From Hemileia vastatrix (lineage: Eukaryota > Basidiomycota > Pucciniomycetes > Pucciniales > Zaghouaniaceae): a DNA stretch of 64,000 nt. The translations under genes were made by a program, and so were the position numbers. Positions 12,111-24,853 of the stretch are shown piece after piece. The stretch covers positions 31,890,501 to 31,954,500 of the forward strand of contig JASXTE010000009.1 in assembly GCA_030280995.1 (NCBI GenBank). Reading direction: 5' to 3'. Numbering within the stretch: the stretch's first letter is position 1; every line of letters begins with the position of its first letter. The notes under the pieces are model-generated. The model worked only from the letters and a program-made list of their open reading frames with translations. It had not been told where the DNA came from and searched no databases.

Positions 12111-13011
12111 CCAAGTGGCAAATTTTCTACTTCTCTCCTTCCACTTACAAGAGACAGGTTATTAAAAAAATTAGCTTTACATCTGTTTCACTTAAGAGTT
12201 TCTTATTTTGGTTTGACTCTTATACTTGTTTCTTAAGTAAAAATATTAATTTCACTTTAAATATATGTTCAACTTTTAGAAATCCATTTTTCTCAATCAT
12301 TAGGTTTGCAACCAAAGTAACTTACTTACAGATTACTAACTTGGATTGTTGGTATTTTAGTCTCCTTTTAAATCTCTTTAAAAAATAAAAAAAAATAGAA
12401 CTGATGATGGTTTTTAACTCTTGGCAGCTTGATCTCTAACTTGTCATAGTATAATCAAAAAGCTAATTTTTGGTTAGCATCCAAATTTTATATTGGTTTG
12501 TCTTTCTCTTTTCATTTTTTTCATTCAATAAAAATAATACTTATTTTTCTACAATAATCTATTCCTAAAAATTTAAATCAACAGATTAGTTTTCCATTTA
12601 TCGATAAATCAACTTCTACCCAAGAATTTTTTTCTAAAATTTCAAGTAAGAATATCTTTTTTCACTATTTCATTTTTAAAGTTTTTATTATTCTCAATCA
12701 TTATATATTAAATAATAAAATAAAATAAAATATCATAGTATCCACATGTGTATGGGATCAATTTTCTTCTACATATCAATAATTTATTGTATTGGCCTCC
12801 TGTAATTCTATTAATGGTAGAGGTATAGTTGATTCTTGTTTAAGGAAACTATACCTTTCAACATTATAAATTATGGATATCTGGCGGTTTGATATATTAT
12901 TGATATATGGAGAAAAATTAAATAAAGAATCAACACATACTTATGTATTATTGCTGTATTTATTCTAATAATTGGGTGTTGGATTTAAGCTTCACATTTA
13001 ATTGTTTATGT
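12111..13011. other. AT-rich spacer
   Basis: No coding or structured sequence that I can support. A 140-residue plus-strand open frame reaching into this area (11966-12388) is rich in Phe, Ile and Ser from T-rich DNA and shows no domain. Confidence 0.4.
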
Positions 13012-14831
13012 TTAGGGTATAGTTGAATCTCGTGTGCCCAACACATACGGCAGAATACTATACTTGTAAGCAATTAAATGAAGCTTTAATACCAAATACT
13101 TGATTAATATTTTAAAGTCGGATTCTTCATCAGGAAGGGTAAACTCTTGAGAAGCAAGATAAAGAGATGATGCGACAAGGGATGCCCAAAAAGAACGCTG
13201 GTGAGCACTTGGGCTAACTAGTCTTGATAGCATGCATATCATCAATGATTCAGGGTGATCAGTCTTCTTAAACAGAGAAAGATTATTTGAGTTTGGTTCT
13301 TCAGAGTTACAAAAATTTTCCAAATTTTCAAAGTTCAAATTATTGACCACCCAGATCTGCGAAGTGTCAACATTAAGAAAATCAAAGGCTAAAAAAATAA
13401 CAAAACAATTAGTTATCATAAAATAAATTATCCAACTTCAAGTAAGTGATACATACAGAGTTCATTAATTTTTGTAAGCATTTCGTCATGAGCAGATTTC
13501 ATCCATAGAAAATTGAATTTGTGCAAAATTTTTTGTGGCTTTTCAAGAGAAGCAGATAAACGGATTTCAAATAACTGATTGATTTCTGGATATGCCCTAA
13601 GTACCTTTTGACCATTGATTCTACCTTCAAAAAATCGATGAATTTCAGCCATTTGCTTCTGTAATTTTGAGTTTCCAATCATTGTTGGAGTATAAGGAAG
13701 GGAGTTATTAGAAATTTTTATTGATGATGATAGAGACCGTAGGATTTGTGGAATTTCAATTTTAGATTTTGAAGATACGGCAACTATAAGCTGTTTCTTT
13801 GAACTTGAAATATTTTTTTGTGGCTGGCTAGGTGGATCAATTTCTTCATTCGGTGTTTTCTCAACCTCATCAGCAGAAGTAGCTTCATCATCTTTTTGAG
13901 TTAGAGAAGCTTCATATTTTGAAACTTCATCATCTTCTTCTTCATTAGCGCAAGATTTGCTATTAGTTGACGCTTTGGAGTGATTGTCGTTTTTAGAGCT
14001 GGATTAAAAGATAAGAAAAAGACAAGAAATAATAAATAAGAAATTAAACAATTTGGAGATAGCTTTAAACACTAATATAAAATTGATTGCTATATTACTC
14101 ATTAAAGAAATGACATACCCTTTTGACAAATTTTGGCTAGTTTGTTTAGATTTTTGAGATGCTGAGTAAGAGGAATCCTTGGCAGGAGGAGTTTTAGTAG
14201 CACTGACAAAACTAGAGCCCCTAGAAAGTCTCATTCTTTTTGAACGCCAAAGAATAGTCTTATCACCCCCTCGAGATGTTGATGCATAGCCTTCAGCGTC
14301 AGGTATTTTATTATCATCATCATCTTTGATGATAATGACATCATCAGGAGGAATGATACCTTTTTCATAAGCTGAATTTGAATAAGTTTTAAAGAAAAAG
14401 TGTCCATAATTTATTGTTCTGAGTTTAAAGAATTTAATATGAAATAATTACTTACATTTTTCTAGGTCATCAATGTATTCAAGCACATTGTTGTAGGCAT
14501 TCAAAATATAAGATGGCAAAGGCTTCTCGCTAAGAGTTGACAGTAGTTCTTCATTTTTGCCTTTAGCAAACTCAAGTATCTTGCCATATTGAGATCGGGT
14601 GATTTCAGTCCTTTCATTGGCAAGAGAAGGGGGGTTCGGAGACATGCCTAGAGGTGGTTGTTTCTTGAGTTTGAAGGATTCGAATCGAGGATTCTGATGA
14701 GATTTCGTCAAATAACTACTTGGTGCTAATATATCAAATATATTAATGGAAAAGAAAAGTTAGTCTAAGAAGATATAAGAGATAAAGCAATAGATCTTAC
14801 ATTAAGGAGGTGTCTGTTTATCACGAGGCAT
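13012..14831 (-). pseudogene. unknown five-exon cargo gene of the large element
   Basis: I do not recognise this protein. Five exons (14831-14801, 14725-14456, 14371-14119, 13998-13457, 13388-13012) are joined by GT-AG introns of 75, 84, 120 and 68 bp. Every junction keeps phase, giving 490 codons; only codon 10 is a stop (TAA, plausibly from CAA). The start reads MPRDKQTPP. The N-terminal half is Ser/Lys/Asp-rich and likely disordered, with an acidic patch IIIKDDDDNK and a basic patch WRSKRMRLSRG. The C-terminal third (from about residue 290) looks folded and helical: QMAEIHRFFEGRINGQ, FWASLVASSLYLASQEF, and an end YSILPYVLGTRDSTIP. No catalytic motif or signal peptide is visible. By analogy with two-gene CACTA elements it could be a DNA-binding helper of the transposase, but that is inference only. 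Such clean splicing after one stop implies recent function. Confidence 0.7.
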
Positions 14832-16132
14832 TTTAATGACTTATTACTTGAAAAAAATGAAAAATTCCTATATCAAGGTAATAAAGAGATAAAAAATATA
14901 TATTGCTATTTGTATTTTCAAGCTGTACTAACACAGATAAATGTGATAACCAAAAGATAATAGTAGTAAAATTGAGAGAAATAAACGAATTGAGAAATGT
15001 GGTACTAGAAAAGAGGGCTTATATATTACCAGAAGCAGGTTTTTGATAGGGGTTCTTTTACAATGGCATCAAGCTAGCAAGCATATTGTAAAATAGTCTG
15101 ATGATAATAATGGGGTTAATAGTAAAAGGGAAGTAACTAGACATAAACATTGGGGGCTTAAAAGGATGACAAGCAAAGAAAATGTCCAATTTACAATTTG
15201 ATAATTGCAAAGGGTAAATAGTTGAGAATATAAGTTTAACTAATTTAAATATTTAAATTAATTTTTAAATATCGACATCATGCAATATGACAAAGGGATC
15301 TATTATAGGAAATTTCAGCATCTTTATGTGTTATAAAAAATAGGGGACAAAAAAAAGGAAAAAGATAATTTAAAAAAAGGGGATAAAAAAGATAACACTA
15401 AATAGTATTATATAAAATTATTAAAAAAAATTAATTTATTCTATGATAGGAGCTCATTTGGGCTGCGCTGACACCCTGTGGCAAACACCTAGTCTAAACT
15501 TAGTTAAAGTTAAATTGATATAATAAATCGGAAATAGAAACACTTAAGAATCTTAGCATATGAATAGAGTATATAATTATTTGAAATTATTGCCATATAA
15601 AATCCAATAACCAACTACCAAAGTCACAATTTTTTTAAAGTATTTTACAGATTTGTACAAGGTTACGTACTGTAAAAATCATTCAATAGTAATTGATGAA
15701 CTATTTCCACTGAGATAACTAAGTTGAAAAAGAAAATAGATAATGGATATATGTTTCTAACTTGAGCTATTATTGAATAGGAACAGTCAAAAAAAATATA
15801 GCAGGATTAATCAGGGTATTTTTTACATTGATGTAAAGCTTGGTTGATAAAATAGTAAAAACCTTTAAATCAGGACTAAAAAAATAATCAAATCAAAGAG
15901 GAATATTAGAAATAGGTGTTATAAAAATTATAACCAATATCTTAGAAATATTGAGGGAAATAAATTACTGGTAATCGCAAAAAATATTGTACTCTTTTAC
16001 CTTAAAATGGAAATATCAACTACCCATAATATACTCAAAACAACTACCAATAGCTAAAGGTTTCCCTCTTTACCAAAAGACCATGGTAAGGAATATGTAG
16101 ACAATTGAATCCATCAAACTGTTTTGAGTAAA
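14832..16132. other. upstream region of the unknown five-exon gene, AT-rich spacer
   Basis: No second gene seen. A TATA-like GGTAATATATAAGCCC lies on the minus strand about 190-200 bases before the start codon (15016-15032) and could be the promoter. The rest is AT-rich without clear repeats until the palindrome array. Confidence 0.35.
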
Positions 16133-18664
16133 GTGTCCAGCACAAGTTTGGCCGAACTTGTGCTGGACACTTTTACCAAAAAAAAAAAATAGATGCCATC
16201 AAATATGTTCATGTTATAGCCTAATTTTTTTTAATTTCCTTGAAGTAATAAGCTACTGTCCATGACCAAAGTGTCCAGCACAAGTTCGGCGGAACTTATG
16301 CTGGACACTTTTATAAGGAAAACCTCACTTCTCTTGAAAAAACATGCACCTTACCAACTTCAAATTGGAAAAGTGTCCAGCATAAGTTTGGCCAAACTTG
16401 TTCTGGACACTTTGGCCATGACCAGTGACTAAAAATTGCCAGGAAAACCAAAAATCAATAGGCTATAAAAGGAATTTAATTGATGGCATCAAATTTTTTT
16501 TTGGTAAATATGTCCAGCACAAGTTCTGCTGAACTTATGCTGGACACTTTTATAATTTGAAGTTGGTAAGGTGCATATTTTTTTAAGAGAATTGAGATGT
16601 TCCTCATAAAAGTGTCCAGCACAAGTTCAGCCGAACTTGTGCTGGACACCTTTACCAAAAAAAATATATATACCATCGAATATGTTCATGTTATAGCCTA
16701 ATTTTTTTTAATTTCCTTGAAGTAATAAGTTACTGTCCATGACCAAATTTTCCAGCACAATTTCGGCCGAACTTATGCTGGACACTTTTATAATTTGAAG
16801 TTGGTAAGGTGCATGTTTTTTTAGGAGAAGTGAGGTTTTCCTTATAAAGGTGTCCAGCATAAGTTCGGCCAAACTTGTGCTGGACACTTTGGTCATGGAC
16901 AGTAACTTATTAATTCAAGGAAATTAAAAAAAATTAGGCTATAAAATGAACATATTTGATGGCATCTATTTTTTTTTTTGGTAAAAGTGTCCAGCACAAG
17001 TTCGGCTGAACTTGTGCTGGACACTTTTAAGAGGAAAACCTCACTTCTCTTAAAAAAACATACACCTCACCAACTTCAAATTATAAAAGTGTCCAGCATA
17101 AGTTCAGCTGAACTGGTGCTGGACACTTTGGCCAAGAACAGTAACTAAAAATTTCAAGGAAAACCAATAAAAATAGCCCATATAATGAAGATAATTGATG
17201 CTATCTAATGTCTTTGGTAAAAGTGTCCAGCACAAGTTTGGCCGAGCTTGTGCTGTACACTTTTATAAGGAAAACCTCACTTCTCTTAAAAAACATGCAC
17301 CTTACCAACTTCAAATTATAAAAGTGTCCAGCATAAGTTCGGTCGAACTTGTGCTGGACACTTTGGTCATGGACAGGAACTTATTACTTCAAGGAAATTA
17401 AAAAAAATTAGGCTATAACATGAACATATTTGATAGCATCATTTTTTTTTTTGGTAAAAGTGTCCATCACAAGTTCGGCCGAACTTGTGCTGGACACTTT
17501 TATGAGGAACACCTCACTTCTCTTAAAAAACATACCCCTCACCAAATTCAAATTGGAAAAGTGTCCAGCATAAGTTCGGCTGAACTTGTGCTGGACACTT
17601 TTACCAAAAAAAATATTGATGCCATCAATTAACTTCCTTTTATAGCCTATTGATTTTTGGTTTTCCTTGCAATTTTTAGTCACTGGTCTTGGCCAAAGTG
17701 TCCAGCATAAGTTCGGTCGAACTTGTGCTGGACACTTTTCCAATTTGAATTTGGTAAGGTGCATGTTTTTTAAGAGAAGTGAGGTGTTCCTCATAAACGT
17801 GTCCAGCATAAGTTCCGCCGAACTTGTGCTGGACACTTTGGTCATGGAAAGTAACTTATTACTTCAAGGAAATTAAAAAAAATTAGGCTATAAAATGAAC
17901 ATATTTGAAGGCATCTATTTTTTTTTTTTGGTAAAAGTGTCAATCACAAGTTCGGCCAAACTTGTGCTGGACACGTTTATGAGGAACACCTCACTTCTCT
18001 TAAAAAAACATACTCCTTTCCAACTTCAAATTGGAAAAGTGTCCAGCATAAGTTCAGCCGATCTTGTGCTGGACACTTTTACCAAAAAAAAATTTGATGC
18101 CATCAATTAACTTCCTTTTATAGCCTATTGATTTTTGGTTTTCCTTGCAATTTTTAGTCACTGGTCTTGGCCAAAGTGTCCAGCACAAGCTCGGCTGAAC
18201 TTATGCTGGGCACTTTTCTAATTTGAATTTGGTAAGGTGCTTGTTTTTTTAAGAGAAGTGAGGTGTTCCTCATAAAAGTGTCCAGCATAAGTTTGGCCGA
18301 ACTTGTGCTGGACACTTTGGTCATGGACAGTAACTTATTACTTCAAGGAAATTAAAAAAATTAGGCTATAAAATGAACATATTTGATGGCATCTATTTTT
18401 TTTTTGGTAAAAGTGTCCATCACAAGTTTGGCCGAACTTGTGCTGGACACTTTTATGAGGAACACCTCACTTCTCTTAAAAAAACATACACCTTACCAAC
18501 TTCTAATTGGAAAAGTGCCCAGCATAAGTTCAGCCGAGCTTGTGCTGGACACTTTTACCAAAAAAAAATTTGATGCCATCAATTAACTTCCTTTTATAGC
18601 CTATTGATTTTTGGTTTTCCTTGCAATTTTTAGTCACTGGTCTTGGCCAAAGTGTCCAGCACAA
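16133..18664. repeat. array of 21 38-bp palindromes plus a half-site, separated by two alternating spacers in both orientations
   Basis: The unit is a 38-bp palindrome with half-site GTGTCCAGCACAAGTTCGG. Full copies start at 16133, 16271, 16373, 16510, 16612, 16748, 16850, 16987, 17089, 17223, 17324, 17460, 17561, 17698, 17799, 17937, 18049, 18177, 18288, 18413 and 18515; a lone half-site is at 18652. Start-to-start spacing alternates near 137 and 102 bases. The long spacer (A) contains GCCATCAAATATGTTCATG; the short one (B) contains CCTCACTTCTCTT. Each spacer occurs in both orientations: A runs f r f r r r f r f r f and B runs f r r f f f r f r f. The many small open frames (KVSSTSSAELVLDTF-like) are translations of the palindrome. 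No gene overlaps it. Confidence 0.95.
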
Positions 18665-19391
18665 TACTTAAATTCTACTGAAGTATGTTTATCAATTACA
18701 TGTTATTAAAGCCTCTTTTTTTTTTAAGGCATGAAAACCAAATATAAATTGATGATTTTTTGGTTTTTAATGATTAATAATTTTCAATTATTGTTGCGAA
18801 AAGTGAAGTTTAAAATAAAAATTTCTTAAGATCCTTGTGTAAACGAATTCCCATCTTTTGAATGCTTTAATTTTTTGTATATATTTTGTTTATTAACTAT
18901 GGTAATGGATTTCTGAGTGCCTTTAATGATCTTTCTTTTTTGGTGAGGGATGGTGTTCACTTTCATTTTTTTTCACATGTGCATTTTTATACTAATCATT
19001 GGTGGCGTTTAGCAAATAAAAAAGCAATTATAATTATTGAAAAACCGGTATTTTAAATTGAAATTTAGAGTCTAATTCTATTCTTGTTTTAGGCTTTAAT
19101 TTGATCTTGTCGTAAGTATCTGAGAAGAGATTCAATTTAATTTATTTTAAGTTCATTTATTGTGCATAAAAAAATTTCACATTTATTTAATCAAAATGTT
19201 TATCATGTCTTAAAGTTTTACAAAAATATATATCTTTTTTTCTATCCTCAATAATTTTAAAATCGTTAATTCTTTTGCTCTCATTTATCTTATACATCAA
19301 TTGGAATTTTTTATAAGAAAGAATAATAATGTTATATTTAAAAAATAATTACTATCACTCTATATACATGGTCACCAGTGAGGTAAAAAAT
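18665..19391. other. AT-rich spacer after the palindrome array
   Basis: Nothing supportable: no coding frame, no repeat matching other parts of the window. It separates the array from the 3' end of the next minus-strand gene. Confidence 0.4.
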
Positions 19392-21082
19392 TTAAGATGC
19401 TGCTTCTCGATCTAGTGCTTCGTTAACTTTGGCAAAATCTATATCTTCTCGAACGTCAAGTAACTCCCTCTCATTAACCGACAAATTTGCTAAATATCCA
19501 GGTGAATAGCAGTTTTTTGGCAGAAATTTGGGCACATTCAAGATACCATCTGTTGAAGCTGTCTTTTTAGTTGAGCGATCATAAAGTTTCTTCATTGAAG
19601 CCTTTTCAACAATTGAATGGGCCGTCTTTTTAGTCAAGTTGTCCATTTTATCTAAAATTTTATCAAGTTTTGGATTTCTCCATCCAGGAACTACTCATTT
19701 AGGACGATTCTCTTCTGGATTGGGTGGGGCTTCTTCTAAATCAGAAATGAGACTTGTATCATGAAAAAGTGCTACAAAGCCTGGCTGATCAAAGCACTTT
19801 TTTCTTGCAATGTCGTAGCGGTTTTTAAAATCTAAAATCAAATCAAATTAGTAATAGACTTTCTTTAGTTATTATGCTTTGAATAAATAACTTTTTTTGA
19901 TAATGCTTAATCTGTGCTCTTGATCTCTTTTCCTTTCTACTTGCCTCAATCACCTCACAGTTTTGACCAGCCACCTTTCGAATCTCCTTTCCCTTGTTGA
20001 CCACCCATTGCTTGACAATGATTGGTGTAAACCTGAGTTTTTCTGAATCAATATTTTTCAATGTTGAGAGCCACTTAGTACAATGGTCTGATACTACACT
20101 CCCCATTACTTGATTCCATAGTGACTCAGAAAAATTTTGACAGTTCCAATCAAAAGCGAGTCGACAAAATCCTTTCTCTTGAAGCTCTCATTCCAAATTC
20201 TGTTTTACAGAGATCGGTACAGCAGCTCCTCCCTTTAGTCCTTGGGGCTCAGGTGTTGAAATAAAAGTTGTTAGATGAATTTTGGAACATAAGAATATAG
20301 CAGTATTTGTTAAAATAAATTGACAATCAGCAGCTGAAGTTGCCTGCACTGCGTTTTGAACCCGTTTTAATGCTGTTTCAATTGTCAATAGCTTGTACTC
20401 ATGCCAATTTTTCCAATCTGTAAGTTCTTCATTTGTTGGGCCTATAGGAAACTCAGATACATTAATGGGTCCACCAACACAGAACTTCAAAAAGTGATAG
20501 ATATTTTGGTTAATAGAATCTGAGCTCCTTGGTACATCACACCTTGTAACTATGCTTCTAACCATTCGCAAGTTTTGGTCATTTTGAAGTGACTCAGAAT
20601 CAAGTATTCTGCGCTGATCAGTAGCTCGAATTATAAGAGAGGGATTAACTGCAAATTTTTGAAAATAAAAATTTGTAAACCTATTTTAAAAAATAAAAGC
20701 ATGTTGAAAAGGTTTACTCACCAGGTCCACTGGTACTGGCGGCTGGGTTAGTAGAAGTGGATCCCCCACCGCTTCCAAGAAACTGATTCAAAAACATACT
20801 AGCCCAATCATTACCTACACTTTCTGCTTCCTGCTGGAAATTACCAGGTGCGGATTGACCATCTGTATTTGTGATATTAGAAGAGCAATCAGTTGATCAA
20901 ATTTGGGGATCTGATGAAGACTGAGGAGGAGGTTAGGGTTTACCTGGATTTTCACTAGGTCTTTCAGGGGGAGCAGGACCCGATGGAGGCATTGTAAGAT
21001 TTTGAGGGGGAGGATTATTTTGCACTTCAACATTACTTTCTAATTGAGGATCAACCTGCATGGCATCACCAGTATTAGACAT
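19392..21082 (-). pseudogene. unknown three-exon cargo gene next to the transposase
   Basis: I do not recognise this protein. Exons 21082-20722, 20648-19892 and 19831-19392 have introns of 73 and 60 bp. The first junction keeps phase; the second needs one fewer A in a 7-A run, so a 1-base insertion is likely there. The full product would be about 518 residues. The start MSNTGDAMQVDPQLE opens a Pro/Ser/Asn-rich disordered N-terminus (to about residue 120). A folded middle follows (NQNIYHFLKFCVGGPINVSE, LTDWKNWHEYKLLTIE), then a basic stretch (KEIRKVAGQ, EASRKEKRSRAQIKHYQKK) and a C-terminal part with LPKNCYSPGYLANLSVNE. Four nonsense codons (one TAA, three TGA) all fit C-to-T changes. It lies 425 bases downstream of the transposase on the same strand, which suggests a functional link such as the DNA-binding partner of CACTA transposases. 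That is unproven. Confidence 0.65.
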
Positions 21083-21506
21083 TCTGTGCTTTATAAAAAA
21101 AAATTATTAACTTTCAGAATATAGACAAGATAATATTAAAGAGAAATTAGTTATACATTTTAATTGTTAGTTTAATGAATAAAATATTCAAGCGAAAAAA
21201 TTAGTTGAAAACTCAGTTTTATTGGCTTGAAAAATATGGTCCTTAGATTTTTCAACCCTGGTTCTGAACTATTTATAATATTTTTCAAGTATAGGTAGAA
21301 TTTGTATAGTACATTGAATTCCTTTTAGTTGGAATTACATTTACAATAAAATGTCACTCATTAATAGCAGGGTTTTTAAACCGTAATGAATGCCCTTGTT
21401 ATTGTTTTCTTAAACATTTAGGCAACATCTCAAAAAGGTTTATTTATTAATCTTGCATCTAGCTGTTCCAAAGATCTATTACAAACTTTCCAAATCATCC
21501 AAATTC
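21083..21506. other. intergenic spacer between the transposase and the downstream unknown gene
   Basis: AT-rich. It would hold the promoter of the minus-strand unknown gene and the transposase terminator, but I can point to no specific site. Confidence 0.35.
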
Positions 21507-24500
21507 TTACCAATCCTAAATAATTTCAATTTATATTAACGAAAATAAAATGTCCATGTTGTTTAATTTTTTACTTACTAGTGTCTGAAGTCCAACAGCA
21601 GTGATAACATCGTACTTTATTCCAAACATTCCTCTTTGGTGCTGTAAAGTGGTGGCATGTCCAATTATTGAATCTTGATTTATCACCATTTGTGTCGCTT
21701 TTTCTACTCTTACTAAATGGCAATGCACTTGTGGAAACACCTCATAGGGATCCTTTTTGGTATCTTCTGGTATAAGCTCTTTAAATGGACTAACGATTAG
21801 ATAGACTTTTTCATTATCGTCCTTTGAACTAAAAAGCTGATCAATATGCCCAAACTGACTATCTTTTCCAAAGTAGAATTCAATGGTAGAATTCCCAGGA
21901 TTCTGGTCATGAGTCGTATAATGCTTTCCATGGACCAATATGCTTGCTATATTTTCAACTACCCTGTCTTCTACCTTCTCTGATGGTAACAAAGCCCGTT
22001 TAGATGTCTCTTTTCTTAAGCGTGCCCTTACCCATTTTGTAAATAATGCCTCAGTTAAATGGAAATGTCTTTTTTTTGTATTGTACTCAATTTTTTTAAT
22101 ATTAGATCCATACTGAGCATCATCTTCAGCTTCACCTAGTTCCAATACCCTAGACTTCCGATGCCAGTGCTTGAGCATGGTCCGTGGTATTTCTTCTATG
22201 TTCAATAAAAATAAATTAGCTCATTTGCATTTTAAAGCACCCAATTACCAAACTAAATACCTGGATGATGATTGTTTGGAATTTCCGATAATATACCACC
22301 AACTCTTTCAGCAGCCCAAGTAGCCATACCTATGGGTGGACCAAAACGTTTAATCATTTCTGGAAAATGTTGAGTGAAATGAAGATTTGGCTTAAAGCTG
22401 ATATTTTTCCAACCTTCTTCCAAGCAGTTACGATACTCCAATAGCAGTTGTTTTAATTCATCAACTTCATCGGCAGACACATTTTTTAAAGTCAAAAAGT
22501 TGGTAATTGAACTTAAAGTGGTAAGTGATTTGAGAAGATAATATTCTCTAGGTTTATGGTCTGACGTCACGGATGTCTCGGCTTGACTTAATTTTTCTAT
22601 CCAAAGGGGGATAAGTGACAAAGGAAAGTAAACAGTATAAAGTACATGCCACTCCGCAGCTTTGAGGGAACCTGACTTTTTAGATCCTACTTGTTTTGGC
22701 ACTCGTGAAATCCAGGAAGGTTTTTTTGTTTGCTCTATCACATTCCACACTACCTCTAGCTCAGTGGCTGACAATCGTGGATTCCTAGTTCTTTCACTTT
22801 CTTTCTCTTTGCCCTTCTTTTAATCTTCCTTACTTCTAATAGTCCCAACGGATGAATTAGATCTTTCACTTTTGGATATACTGATACTTTTTTGCCTTAA
22901 GTTATAGGTTGAATTTTGACTTACACTTTCAGAAGCATGTTTGGAGCCAAACTCTAAGGTTTGAAAGTGATGTTCAGAACTTGATTACTTTGTCCGTCTG
23001 TTTGATCCTTCCGATTCAGCTCCTCCACTATCCATTCTAAGATATGTTTGTGACCGTCTCATTGTACTTGTATATTGTAGTCTTTTTTGCCGTCCCACTG
23101 GTTCAATATTGTCGGCATCAGTGCTGATTAAGCTGCTTCTACGTTTTTTATATTGCTTATTTAGAAATATATCAGAACATGCATCATCATCTTCTCTTCT
23201 TACATGCCAATTTTTTTCCTTTGTCAGCTTTTTTTCTAGGTTGATTGTGGCGTTTTGTATTAGATAAAAAGTTAGACTGTGATCTTTAAGATTTCCAAGC
23301 ATGTGTGAATGCATCAAGTCAATTGAGCAATATTCCGTAGGTTGCCAATATACAAGGTTATTTAGCTTGCTCCATCAAACCTCACCGCTCCCAATGTGAC
23401 TGGCACTTTTTTCACTTCTCTGCCCAGTTTGTATGATCCTCATGAGTATGTAAGGAAAATTTTTCGACTTGATGCTCACCGATTTCATCTTTTGAAATAT
23501 GACAGACAGAGCAGAATTTAGTGGCTGAGTGACTTGAAAAACCAGCAATCTTTCACATTGCTGGAATGTCTCCTATTAAAGAGAATAATGCAGCCCTTAT
23601 TTTCCGGCCCTGTGGATAGTAAGGTGTTTTTTCAATAAATATGCCATCCCATAGAGTCTTTAGTTCATCGACAAGAGGCTTCAGAAGATGATTTATTTGT
23701 TCACTTGTTGGCTCAGTTGGACCGGGAATAATAGCATACAAAAATAGATTTTCGGTTTTGTATCGATCTTCTGTAGGCAAGTTCATACACACCAACAAGA
23801 TATTACCCACAGATTTTTGATGACCTCCAATACAATTTCCACCCGGCCTAAACCAGTCAACATATAAACTAAACATTAAATTACCTTGTGTTTTTGTATA
23901 TCCATTGACACTTCTATTTTGAGTCATAGAAATATCTGTAAAATTTTTCCATACAAAACCATCATATACATCTTTCATGACATCCCTTTCAATGTTTTCT
24001 AGAAAATCATTTTTTTCTCAATCAGCGTCTCAAATTTGATTAGTTTAAACTTTCCTGAAAGCCATTCAACCAAACTGTTGTGATGAAATGTTTTACGAGG
24101 ATGGTAGATTGCTTCTTCTTGTTTGTACTTAGCCAAATACAAATTTTTATCACAATTGACAGTTTCTTCTCTCTGTCCTAAATCTTTCAAATAGCCCTTT
24201 GAGGATGAATAAAAAGGTTGAGTAAAAGATAAGATCGATGGTTGGTGTTTGGGGATATACTCATAAAGAGCAAAGCACTTAGCACAGCATGTCTTGGTGA
24301 CAAATAATGGATTGAGTTGCAATCGACTAAAAACTGTCTCTATAGAAAGGGGAATCAGGCTGATGATTCTGCTAGCATCTAGTTTGCCTATGTCACTAAG
24401 AAGTTTGAGTTTGTTGACTTCATCATGCAAAAATTCAGCACAACCTTCTTTGCTTAAATGATGGATAAGAGAAAGTTTTGCTGCTTGCCACATTATCTTT

Positions 24501-24853
24501 TGGCTATAAGGCTCATCCAAATTCAAATTGTTTGACTGTGGTAGAGATTAAATTGTTTCCAAAACAAGCTTCCCCTAAGCAAAAGAAACAAATAGAGATT
24601 AATTGAAACATAATTTCTCTATATTTACCAAATATTGATGTCTTACAAGATCTGGGATGTTGGATCCTAAGTTAGGTGAAGCTCTGGATGTACCAACCAT
24701 CTGTGCTTTGCGATTTCTTTCCTCTTCATGTTTGGAGTATGACTGAGATGTTTTGAAAGCTACACCAACTTCAAAGCTTCCAAATGAGGTCTGATGCTTT
24801 CTTGATGAACATCCAAGCTCTTCACATTTACAAACGCAAAAAAATGGTGGCAT
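21507..24853 (-). pseudogene. TNP2-type CACTA/Plavaka transposase, decayed
   Basis: Exons 24853-24647, 24574-22261 and 22195-21579 are joined by 72- and 65-bp introns in phase; a 3-codon last exon ending at 21507 is possible. About 1,048 codons, normal for fungal TNP2. The N-terminus MPPFFCVCKCEELGC is a Cys-rich, probably zinc-binding start. RNase-H-fold landmarks in order: LYVDWFRPGG (first Asp), IIPGPTEPTSEQINH, YPQGRKIRAALFSLIGDIPA (second Asp), KFCSVC, then SLKAAEWHVLYTVYFPLSLI, HFTQHFPEMIKRFGPP and ATWAAERVGG (final acidic residue). It would excise and insert the 28.6-kb element. Breaks: TAA near 24550, TGAs near 23549, 23419 and 23400, TAAs near 22985 and 22820. A lost A in an A7 run (24011-24017) and a compensating shift near 23400 leave about 600 bases in another frame. 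Confidence 0.9.

Noticed and set aside
11966..12388. 140-residue plus-strand frame
   Set aside because: Phe/Ile/Ser composition from T-rich DNA; the opposite strand has the more coding-like blocks.
16476..18586. Cluster of open frames reading KVSSTSSAELVLDTF on both strands
   Set aside because: They are translations of the palindrome and its A/T spacers; the same words appear on both strands because the unit is self-complementary.
16133..18664. CRISPR-like regular repeat array
   Set aside because: The repeats are full 38-bp palindromes in a fungal genome, spacers are just two recurring sequences, and there are no cas genes.
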